Shown: one piece after another, positions 55,895 to 64,000 of the stretch
Layout of the letters: each line of letters opens with the position of its first letter
Numbering within the stretch: the first letter of the stretch is position 1
Origin: Henckelia pumila
Lineage: Eukaryota; Streptophyta; Magnoliopsida; Lamiales; Gesneriaceae
Assembly: GCF_033568475.1 (NCBI RefSeq)
Contig: NC_133122.1
Span: 16,930,763 to 16,994,762 of the forward strand
Length of the DNA: 64,000 nt
Direction of reading: 5' to 3'
Made by a program: the position numbers and the translations under genes
The notes under the pieces: model-generated
What the model saw: only the letters and a program-made list of their open reading frames with translations
Databases searched by the model: none
What the model was told of the DNA's origin: nothing

Positions 55895-56149
55895 ATAAAC
55901 ATATATTTATTCATAACCACAAAAATCACGCAAAGTAATATTGAAACCAACAAAAATACAGAATCTGGGCAAAACAAAACATGGATATAATCTATATATG
56001 AATATATGATGGCAAATGACACCTTTGCATACGTAAATTTTTTCAAAAATATAGGGCACGTCACTCCAACAAATAATGCCATGAGATGTTCACATATTCA
56101 TTATAAAATGATTTGTTTAACTCCAAGCCTTGAAAGCAGCTAACATGTC

Positions 56150-56533
56150 ATGAATCACATAATACCATTCCTTGAGTTATCAAAGAGATTAGCCGCAAAA
56201 GGGGTCCTGATTTCATATGTTTCCACCCCAAAAAACCTGCAGAGATTACCTCCAATTCCATCAGATTTGCAGCCTAGAATAAATCTTGTGGAGATCCCAT
56301 TGCCAAGAGTCGAAGGCTTGCCCGAAATTTGTGGAGCAACCGTTAATCTACTGGAAAACCAAATACAATTGTTGAAAATAGAATACGACCTATTAGCTCA
56401 ACCACTTAAAACACTCATGATCCAAAAGGGTATTCCTGATTTGATACTTTTTGACTTTGCTTCAGATTGGCTTCCAGAAATGGGTGCAAAATTCAGCGTA
56501 TCTACCAACACAAAGTTCCTATCTTTAGTTTAG
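56150..56533 (+). pseudogene. captured UDP-glycosyltransferase fragment (UGT91-like N-terminus)
   Basis: An open frame reading MNHIIPFLELSKRLAAKGVL, ISYVSTPKNLQRLPPIPSDL, INLVEIPLPRVEGLPEICGAT, YDLLAQPLKTLMIQKGIPDLI and FDFASDWLPEMGAKF. This is the acceptor-binding N-terminal domain of a plant UGT, most like the UGT91 group, from the GHMIPF motif onward. The very N-terminus and the whole C-terminal PSPG sugar-donor box are absent, so it cannot be an enzyme. The frame has stayed open over 127 codons, which suggests recent capture. Confidence 0.85.
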
Positions 56534-56550
56534 TTTCAAATTACGGTAAA
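56524..56550 (+). repeat. 27-bp direct repeat, right copy
   Basis: TTTAGTTTAGTTTCAAATTA followed by CGGTAAA, matching 55868-55894 with one mismatch. It overlaps the end of the UGT-like frame. Confidence 0.9.
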
Positions 56551-57945
56551 TAATAATAAAATAATAATAATAAAAGAATTGTGCCCCGGAATAAATCACA
56601 CTTTCAGATATCTTGTCTAATATAACATGTCATAAATTAGGACATAGAGATGCCATTTATCATGTCAACTAATTGATAACTTGAAATCATGGATTCTTGA
56701 CGTAGCATAAAGCTGTTCCCTTTCTTACTTTGGTCTGATAAACTTACCTCATGCACTATGGTTCCATGATATTTTCGTTAATAACTCCTTTATCTTACTC
56801 AACAATATCAAAAACTTTACTAAAAGATCGAGTAAGCATTCTGAAGAGCACATGATGTACCCGTGAACCAATATATGACACAGCTTTGATTTCCTCATCG
56901 TCACGGTGGCATCAATGACATCCTACAAAGATACAACAGACATGGGATAAATAGCAGTTAAAAAAATCTCACACGAATAGATTTACCTGCAAGCAAAGCA
57001 ACAGATCTCAATGATTTTCGGGAAGTTGCCAAGTAATATTTTAATGAAAAGAGAAAATCTATTCCAAATTGCCATACTGTAAATATATCCTAATATTTTC
57101 AATTTAACTATAACGAATGCTGATTATAGAAAGCACTATTGAATTGGATGTGAAGAAACTTTGAAAAGTAGAATAAACAATGGAGATATTGTATAAAAAT
57201 CATATCACCTAAAAAAAATCAAATGTACAAGGACAACTAGAAAAACAGACTTACATATTGTAAAAGGAAACCATATGACTGGAGAAGTACTTGAACATAA
57301 TCTAAATCCAAGAGCAACAAAACTTCTACACAGAAGGCAACAAGGTAGAAACCGAATTCTAGATTCGTCAGCCAATGGTGTAAAAATCATATTTAATTCA
57401 TTTCTCATTCAAAACAAGTTCTGTAAATTGGAAATGAAATTTAACTCATTTTGCTACATTTCATCTTCTCAGAGATTTTCCAAATAAAATAATCTAATAG
57501 TCCTAAATCTATCTGCAAGAACACACCTGAAACTTGGACATTCTGTTTTCCGCATATTGGAGCAGTTTCAGTAGAAAATTCATATAAAATTCATTTTACA
57601 TTCAAATGAGTTATAATTGGTGGAAAATCGAAGACAACACAATTAACTATAAGTTTTATTTTAATTTCAACATCAAAATATGCTCCAATCAATACAGATT
57701 TCGAAATGACAATAGGTTCAAGAAATTATTTTTTATACAGAGCAGGTTTCAGAAAAATGGGCATATCTCTTTAAATTTTAATTCAATTGACCTGATTCCA
57801 GTGAAAAATCAAACACAACACATAGCACTACACTATATTGTTAAACTCGATCACCTCATCATAAAACAGCAAATTCAACACTCTGGAGCAAGAGATTTCT
57901 AGCCTATATATATGTGTGTGTGTACTGTCTTGGTGAAATCATTGA
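56551..57945. other. interior of the CACTA element, origin unknown
   Basis: AT-rich with short frames (for example 57275-57487 and 57606-57902) that I cannot match to any family. May include intron or flanking DNA of the captured genes. Confidence 0.4.
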
Positions 57946-58250
57946 AGATTTCTTGCCTCATAAGCTTGTCCGAAGTACACTGTTTTCCCACCAAAGAGCA
58001 ACTACAATCGATCGAACATCTCGAAAACCTCACTGCGCGGCTGGTGTATGGAGGCAATAACAGTCCGCACGTCTCGGGACAAAGCTCCCAACGTTTGTGT
58101 CACAAAGAATGTCGAAACACTGCCACAAAAACAAACAAGCCCGGGTTTTAATGAGATTATTCATCAGACAAATATATATGCGATCAAGAAAGAGATTTTT
58201 GAGTGATCACCGGTCGAGTCCACTTGTTGGTTCGTTGAGGAAAAATCGAG
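57946..58250 (-). pseudogene. captured ABCG half-transporter fragment with its intron
   Basis: The minus strand carries LNEPTSGLD (the D-loop after Walker B, normally LDEPTSGLD) ending at 58211. A 91-bp intron follows (58210-58120, G|GTGATC to GGCAG|T), then an exon reading [35 protein letters not shown], a stop, LLFGGKTVYFGQA. This is the nucleotide-binding domain of a plant ABCG (WBC11/12-like) transporter. Splicing phase is preserved. A stop replaces the Tyr after FDRL and the Walker B acidic residue is Asn, so it is non-functional. Confidence 0.85.
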
Positions 58251-58740
58251 CAGCTTGGTCGTGCAAGTACCGAGCTGAAGCCTTGCGATTCCAACCATAA
58301 TCGAGATCTCCAAGCACTAAGCAACCTACTCCGGTGGACGTCGCACCTTCTCCGATGACGTACGATAGTGGCGAAGAAAAACCGAAGGGAGAAGAGAGGG
58401 AATCGAGGAAAAATCGAGCAGCTTGGTCGTGCAAGTATCGAGCTGAAGCCTTGCGATTCCAACCATAATCGAGATCTCCAAGCACTAAGCAACCTACTCC
58501 GGTGGACGTCGCACCTTCTCTGATGACGTACGACAGTGGCGAAGAAAAATCTAAGGGAGAAGAAAGAGAATCGAGGAAAAATCGAGTAGCTTGGTCGTGA
58601 AAGTATCGAGTTGAAGCCTTACGATTCCAACCATAATCGAGATCTCCAAGCACTAAGCAACCTACTCCGGTGGACGTCGCACCTTCTTCGATAACGTACG
58701 AAAGTGGCGAAGAAAAATCGAAGGGAGAAGAGAGGGAATC
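58237..58740 (-). repeat. three tandem copies of a 168-bp unit at the right end of the CACTA element
   Basis: GAGGAAAAATCGAGCAGCTT starts at 58237, 58405 and (with one change) 58573. The unit is 56 codons, has no stop in one minus frame, and so reads as a 224-residue repeat ORF (..SPLSYVIEEGATSTGVGC..). Its beginning overlaps the ABCG signature/Walker B area (LARPS in another frame), so the unit was probably amplified from the captured ABCG exon. Confidence 0.9.
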
Positions 58741-59120
58741 GGGTTGGGGCGATTTTGGAGATAGGTTTTCTTTCTTTTCTTTTTTGACGGTAGGTTTCGT
58801 TTTTTTTTTTTTTATAATAATAATAATTATTATTATAGGGGTAAGTGAATATTTATACGTATATGTATAAGAGGTATACAACGTTTTTTACATAAAACCG
58901 TTGTCTTTTGAGTGTTGTTAATTAACATTTTTCTTGTAGTGGCTTGGATTGAAATATTTCAAATCCATGAATTTGAAATGCAATTTTGTTGTTTAGAGAA
59001 GGAACACCATAAACATCAAATTCACTTTTTTCATGTTTGTTTGATTATTCTTGATAGTTATGATGTATTTTAAGTTCATCCAATAAAGTGGTAATTTGAA
59101 ATCCTTTTTAATCCATCTAA

Positions 59121-59460
59121 GGGAGTGTTTGCAATAGATTATGATTTTGTAGAAGTGATTAATTTATAGATTATAAAAAAGTTAAGAAAAATCAAAAGTT
59201 GATGGTGTTTGGAAACAAATGTGAAAACTAAAAATCAAAGTTTGGTAGTGTTTGATAAATAAGTGATTAGAGTTATTTTAACAATGACCTTCTTATTAAA
59301 ATCACTTTTGGAGAATCATAATCATCACATGACTAGCTTTTGGATTTCAATTAAGTTAAGCATAAGCTAACACATAATCTAGGTTTAAGAAACACACAAA
59401 AATAATTTTTTTAAGTCAAAAGCTAACAATCACTTTTTTTTAGTGATTGCAAACACTCCC
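59121..59460. mobile_element. inner Tourist-like MITE
   Basis: 340 bp with terminal inverted repeats GGGAGTGTTTGCAA and TTGCAAACACTCCC and the 3-bp duplication TAA on both sides (59118-59120, 59461-59463), the signature of PIF/Harbinger Tourist MITEs. It lies within the outer MITE. No coding capacity. Confidence 0.92.
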
Positions 59461-59578
59461 TAAGTAATGTGTAAATAATTAAGTTGTGAATTTAAGATTT
59501 TTTTATATTTCATTGTTAACAATAAAATAATAATTGAAATCCATTGATTTGAAATATTTCTATCCAAGCGCAACCTTA

Positions 59579-60020
59579 ATTCCGGAGGAGTAGATTGCAT
59601 ACACGAATTCAATCGTCCAAAGAATTTTGATATTGATTCTAATTTCCATATTAGATTTTTAGTCATTAAAACCAAATTGGGCAAGTCCTGATTAAAAGGC
59701 AAGTTTATTTTGCATCTTTAGTTATAAAAGAACTTGTGAAGTTATTGTAATTAAACTAGATCCTTTATTTGATTTACACAAAATTATTTTGTAGTGATAA
59801 AAAAAAAATTCAAGACATGAAAGGACCAGGAAAGCTGTTAAAAAATAAATTTCTAATGATGAAAATGTGTCAACCTTTCGTCTTTTAAAGAACCAGTAGA
59901 CATTTATTCCAAGAGTGACTGTTTTTGTAAAAAGTTACTGCAATGCTATTCTGTAATCCAGCAAATTTCGCACAAAAACATTTGATTTCACTGGTTAAAG
60001 ATGAAATTTGTCCGCCACAT
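59579..60020. other. intergenic, nothing identified
   Basis: AT-rich. No ORF, RNA gene or transposon ends recognised. Confidence 0.4.
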
Positions 60021-60232
60021 GGGTGATTCTATGCTAAACCGGGTGAAACACTCCCTAATTTTTTTGAGATATTTGTGCGAACATCTCCCTAAATGACAAA
60101 AAATATCATGCTAAATGACAAAAAAATTACAGGCGGGATCCACATGATTTTTTTCAGCAAGATGTTCACGCGAACATCTTAATAAAAAACACAAAAAGAG
60201 TGTATCTCACCCGGTGTAGCATAGAATCACCC
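60021..60232. mobile_element. small MITE with 26-bp terminal inverted repeats
   Basis: Starts GGGTGATTCTATGCTAAACC and ends in the inverse (GGTGTAGCATAGAATCACCC). Contains GCGAACATCTC near 60077 and the near-palindrome GATGTTCACGCGAACATC at 60161-60178. The flanks ACAT and GACAT do not give a clear target duplication. Confidence 0.8.
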
Positions 60233-60286
60233 GACATAGGATCTGCCTCACTGTTTAAGTCCACATTAATTTACTGGTGTCGATAT

Positions 60287-61260
60287 CATCATCCTTGACA
60301 TCTTGAAGAAGGAAAATCTGGGCTCTGCTGACAGTTTTTTCCATTGACAAAAACATTTTTAGTGTACTCTGACTGGTTTACAACATAGTTCAAAGTATGA
60401 AATGCTTCTCCTTGAAATTTATCATGTCCTATAGAAAGTAAAATGCAACCAATCCTGTTGAAAAAAAAAAGCAAATAATAAAAAATCAATATAATCGGCA
60501 CATGATATCCAGATATAAAAAATAACAAATAAAATATAAAAAAGAAGAAAAAGGCCTTTAATTTTGCATCAATGTTGCAGCAGAAGTGGAATAAAAATGT
60601 AAGAGAAACAATTAATCTTGATATATATTGAACATACATGTCATCATAAGATCCCAATAATCTACCACATCCTTGGTCATAATATATATAAATTCTAGAA
60701 ACATGACCATTTTTATCCTCATTGATCATATAGAGTTCATTATGGTCACATTGATTGTAGTACGCACGAAAGCACGTATTAATTCTCTCAATATTTGTAC
60801 GTCAAGTAAAGGACAACGGGACAAGTAATTGTGCGACACAAAAAGAAAATCATGCTCGCATATATATATAAAACATACTTGAGACCAAGCAAATCAAATT
60901 AACAACGGACTCCGAATATATAAAACTATTCAAGCATTGATAGTTACATTTCATTATTCTCGTTCTAGCTTCATATGCAATCTGTACAGCTCAGCTCAAC
61001 TCCTCATGCCAGCAAAATCCATAGGCGTAAGCAAGCTTCACAGTAACATTGTTCTTTAAATTTTTTTTATGGTGTCGCCTGAAATGATACTCCAAAAGCA
61101 GGAATCAATGCGAAATCTCTTGCTCCTAGTCAAGTAATTGTGGCGGAACACCTTGGCATCAAACTCCGACTCCACTGAGGGAGCAGCTTCCCCTGTAGTT
61201 GTGCACCAGACGAATGCCGACTTCCGTTTCTGGAAAATCCTGGCATCCGACCACAAGATG
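60287..61260 (-). pseudogene. unidentified multi-exon coding remnant
   Basis: Three minus-strand stretches look protein-coding. About 61256-61056 reads RADILWSDARIFQKRKSAFV, then EFDAKVFRHNYLTRSKRFRI. About 60785-60640 reads NTCFRAYYNQCDHNELYMIN followed by YYDQGCGRLLGSYDD. About 60425-60287 reads HDKFQGEAFHTLNYVVNQSE.. ending SSRCQG and a stop, preceded by a TTTCTATAG acceptor-like site. Phases of the obvious splice sites do not agree, so the model is incomplete. I do not recognise the family. It could be a small gene, a decayed gene or three chance frames. Confidence 0.3.
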
Positions 61261-61466
61261 TCGGCACGAGAGAACTGGATTTTTTTACAGATAAAAAGTT
61301 AAAAAGAAATGAAGGGTGAAAGGGAGATTAGTACTGTTCATCTTTTTACTTCATAAAATATATAATATACAGAAGTAAAATATTACCCTAAATTAATAGT
61401 GAAGCCCGAGTTTTGTAAACTCTGAAGTAAAATGTGCACGTTTACTTTGCCAATATTATTAATAAC
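61261..61466. other. short spacer
   Basis: AT-rich, no feature recognised. Confidence 0.35.
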
Positions 61467-61643
61467 GAAAGTTGATTGTTATATATTACTTCGTAATTAA
61501 TAAATATTGAAGTAAATATTGATGAAGTTAAAGACCACAATTTTAGTGGTGTAATAAATTAGATAATTTATTAAAAAGATTTAATTAATTTTGTCTAAAT
61601 TTATTTGAACTTGAGATTATGAGTCCATGGTCCCCAAACCATC

Positions 61644-61808
61644 GGACCAGGATCCTCTGCTGCTAAAAAATAAAAGCATCCCGTGCTGTGGAGTGAAACG
61701 ACGTCGTTTCATTGCAATCTTTATTTTTATTTTTTTTTAATTGAGATGTTCGCGCGAGCATCTTGTGAGATGTTCACGCGAACATCTCAATTAGCAGAGG
61801 ATCCAAAT
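61644..61808. mobile_element. small fold-back element with 11-bp target duplication (MULE-type MITE?)
   Basis: It sits between CCCAAACCATC (61633-61643) and CCCAAACGATC (61809-61819), a duplication of 11 bp with one mismatch. It is inserted into sequence that is continuous in copies A and B. Near its ends are inverted GGATCCTCTGCT and AGCAGAGGATCC, and it contains two GATGTTC-type palindromes (61745-61762, 61769-61786). A 9-11 bp duplication suggests the Mutator superfamily. Confidence 0.65.
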
Positions 61809-62261
61809 CCCAAACGATCTTCACGCAATCAAGATTGATACTCTTAAATAATTAATATATAGATTAATTATTAATTCTCACAAATTGATTAAATAATAAA
61901 AAAAAATTAATAAAGAAAGTATATTTTATATTTGTAATTTGATTACAAATATAATTTATTTTGGAAAGAGATCGATATCATAACTATTTTAGACAATTTT
62001 GAGATATTTGATAATTATTTGAAAGTCAAATAATTTCAATATTAGAATTGGATATGGTCATGTGATTCTATAGAAATTCAAATAAGATTTGATTTTTTTT
62101 AATAATATAAATCTAATATTAGATATTTGACCATTATTTAAAAATCAAAATTTTATATAATAATAGAATTATTATAAGTACTGGCTGTGTCTAATAACGA
62201 ATATTATATATGACATCAACCTAAAATACTTATAATTTAAATTATTTCGATATAAATTATG

Positions 62262-62262
<1 letters not shown>

Positions 62263-62314
<52 letters not shown>
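62263..62314. repeat. ATT microsatellite
   Basis: About 17 ATT units. Copy A has only a few ATT units at the equivalent place (about 47909), so this is an expansion since the duplication. Confidence 0.95.
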
Positions 62315-62315
<1 letters not shown>

Positions 62316-63231
62316 TTTAAAAAAAAGATCATAAAAAATCATATTTCTTAAAAATTATTTGATATTAAAAAACGAAAAAAATAATTTCATAAAGGAAAAA
62401 CAAGCTAGTGTTCATTTATACAAGTATAAATTAAATATATTGCGTTAAAGGGACATTGTAGATATAGTATAAAAAATGGCAACAACTTAATCGTATTATA
62501 TGATAATTATACAATAATTACTAAAACTGTTTATCCCTATATTAGTTATTATATAGTTATAATTAATAAAACGTGAATAATAATAGTTTATATACTCAAT
62601 AAAAAGCTTATAAGGTAGTGTTTGTAGCTTTTAAAATTATTCAGATTTTATTAACATAATCAAAATTAAATTGTTAATAAAATTTTCATAATCTTTTGTT
62701 TTTAAAAGTTGCAAACAATACCTGTAATACGAAAAAGTTTTTTTATTTTCCAAGCAGACGTCCCTTTCTTGTTTTCCAAGCAGACGTCTCTCAAAATAAA
62801 TAGAGAAGAAAGTCTTGAGTCCATGCATTGCAAGCGTACGTAATATTTCAACTAATTTTCCTTCCTGTTAAGGTTCGTCTTCAAATTTAATGACGTTTTT
62901 GGTTTAAATTTGGGTAAAGCAGAATCTAATTTCCCTTTAATTAAGTTGGATACTGATTGATAATGCTATAATTATTTGATTTGTTGTACGTACGTATTTG
63001 CTTGAAATTTTAGTTTTATGGGTCGAATTACATATTTTGATATGTAGCTAGTCGATGGAATCACAGCTTCAGCTTTCCAGAATTTTTGGACTTATAGACG
63101 TTGCTTTAATTAATTTTGCGATCAATTGAACATAATATACATATATATATTTTCTATGTGCACGTAGTTTTGCTTGTTACGACATTAATTGTCATGTTTT
63201 ATATATGTAGAAAACTTCAACCGGCAATTAA

Positions 63232-63530
63232 ATGGGAAGTCATGATGGGCGTATTTTGAAGAAAACAATGGAGAGGGGGGCCTCTTGTCTAACTACAGGG
63301 ATATATATTGGTTCCGCATTTGCTTTGATCACTCTACCCGAATTGGTAGTTATGCGATTCACTCAGCAAAGTTGATTGGACATTATATTGTAGGCTCACA
63401 AGTGCTTCAGTTTTTGCAACCTACGCTGCGGTCAATTTTTCGCTCGAGAAATACCGCAAGAAAGAAGACCTGATTAATCACACAGTTGGTAGTTTTGTGG
63501 CTAGTGCTGTAGGTTTCGGTTGCATAGGTG
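63232..63530 (+). pseudogene. Tim17/OEP16-like pseudogene (duplicate of 48755-49759)
   Basis: The ATG at 63232 opens MGSHDGRILKKTMERGASCL, GSAFALITLPE, then the frame is lost: about 13 bp equivalent to CTTGTTGAGGGAG of copy A are missing, giving a stop at TCAGCAAAG|TTGA. Further sequence still matches (CTCGAGAAATACCGCAAGAA, TTAATCACACAGTTGGTAG). The TATGTAG acceptor before the ATG is kept. The second exon, if present, would be beyond the window. Confidence 0.85.
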
Positions 63531-63600
63531 ATGCTTAATTTAATTTGTTTTTATTGATTTATCTTAATAATTATTTGATGATTCATTATTTTATTATAAT

Positions 63601-63718
63601 ATATCCTTGACCTTGTGTGTGCATGTCTTCCAGTGTAGTACGTTTAAATAAATATTGCTTGATTAATTAGCTCATCTAATCTAATCTAATCTAATCAAGG
63701 CTTTGTGTACGTACGTGT
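63601..63718. other. short spacer before the second CACTA element
   Basis: AT-rich, with four CTAAT units at about 63675-63696. No gene. Confidence 0.4.
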
Positions 63719-64000
63719 CACTACAAAAAACAAGCTATTTAGCCACGGTTTTTTGAAAACCGTGGTTAATTTAGCCACGATTTTTATAAAACCGTGGTTA
63801 AATAGCAACGGTTTAAAAAAACCGTGGTTAATTAGCCACGGTTTTTAAAAATCGTGGCTATTTAGTCACGGTTTTAGAAAACCGTGGCTAATTTAACCAC
63901 GGTTTTTTAAAACCGTGTATGATTAACCACGGTTTTTTTTAATCCGTGGCAGAACTTAACCACGGTTTGAAAAAATCGTGGTTAAATTACCACAGTTTTA
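63719..64000. mobile_element. left end of a second CACTA element, cut by window edge
   Basis: Starts CACTACAAAAAACAAGC and continues as a dense array of TTAGCCACGGTTTT and AAAACCGTGGTTAA units in alternating orientation, about 30 bp apart. The end motif and subterminal array fit CACTA elements. The subterminal word (CCGTGGC) differs from that of the element at 53546 (CCGTTGTC), so it is a different family. Only the left end is visible. Confidence 0.85.

Larger units (their letters stand above)
53546..58941. mobile_element. non-autonomous CACTA element with captured gene fragments (Pack-CACTA)
   Basis: Starts CACTACAAGAAAAA and ends in the inverse TTTTTCTTGTAGTG, flanked by the 3-bp duplication GCT (53543-53545, 58942-58944). 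Subterminal repeats of AAACCGTTGTC and GACAACGG in both orientations fill 53560-53835 and recur at 58890-58918, as CACTA elements require. No transposase sequence is recognisable. The interior carries pieces of YSL, UGT and ABCG genes plus plastid 23S rDNA. Confidence 0.93.
53537..59575. mobile_element. outer Tourist-like MITE, interrupted by two insertions
   Basis: The ends GGTTGCGCT + TGGATTGAAATATTTC.. (53537-53545 continued at 58945) and the inverted right end ..GAAATATTTCTATCCAAGCG CAACC (to 59575) form terminal inverted repeats of about 35 bp with three mismatches. They are flanked by CTA (53534-53536) and TTA (59576-59578), fitting a PIF/Harbinger TWA duplication with one change. Without the CACTA element and the inner MITE it would be only about 295 bp. 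Confidence 0.75.
61467..63600 (+). repeat. segmental duplication, copy C (with a pseudogene)
   Basis: Matches copy A block by block (see 46410-49130) in the same orientation, about 15 kb downstream. It is interrupted by a small MITE at 61644-61808. Copy C lacks the 900-bp segment found in A and carries a damaged Tim17-like exon. Confidence 0.85.

Noticed and set aside
58207..58881. A 224-codon minus frame as a new gene
   Set aside because: It is the in-frame reading of three 168-bp tandem repeats plus a frame-shifted ABCG fragment; reported as a repeat instead.

Overview
This is a transposon-rich stretch of plant nuclear DNA. Overall base composition, DUF247 and TON1-recruiting-motif-like genes with GT-AG introns, plant-type Ty1/copia and Ty3/gypsy retroelements, CACTA elements with 3-bp target duplications and a piece of plastid 23S rDNA all point to an angiosperm, probably a eudicot. 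I cannot name the species.

Layout, left half. Positions 1-1272 are the 3' part of a long gypsy LTR in + orientation, abutting an old Tat-lineage gypsy element (about 1273-10203, - strand). That element has gag-PR, RT, two RNase H domains, integrase, two minisatellite arrays and a degenerate antisense ORF with its own intron. A three-exon TRM/DUF4378-like gene follows (10679-13972, +), carrying apparent frame problems. Next come a large fold-back sequence (about 14440-15725) and a solo LTR with a perfect 5-bp target duplication (17233-20047).

Middle. A SIRE/Maximus-like copia element (21051-40300, -, duplication ATGTG) is split in its RNase H region by a nearly complete Tekay/Del chromovirus (26141-36348, -, duplication CAAAA). 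The copia element is defective: it lacks the capsid half of gag and the RT palm, and has changed catalytic residues in protease and integrase. It carries 13 internal and LTR loci of one palindromic module of about 37 bp, spaced a few hundred bases apart; this is the most unusual signal in the window. The chromovirus has one frameshift, one internal stop and a probable 204-bp intron between gag and pol. Its LTRs hold dense TGGGCY (site II) motifs together with telo-boxes.

Right half. An intact DUF247 gene (40969-42318, +), an unrecognised 189-residue acidic protein gene with a TATA box (43625-44194, +), a LINE fragment (-), and a two-exon Tim17/22/23-OEP16-like gene (48755-49759, +). The Tim17-like gene lies in a segment of about 2-2.7 kb that recurs at 61467-63600 with a pseudogene copy, and partly at 52640-53100. 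Between these copies is a nested transposon complex: a Tourist-like MITE (53537-59575) interrupted by a second Tourist-like MITE and by a 5.4-kb non-autonomous CACTA element. The CACTA element has captured YSL, UGT and ABCG gene fragments and a bit of plastid 23S rDNA. Several small fold-back elements share a GATGTTCGCGCGAACATC palindrome. The window ends inside the left end of a second CACTA family.

Only about four ordinary genes are present. They do not form a pathway. The window's biology is mainly that of nested mobile elements, gene capture and local duplication.
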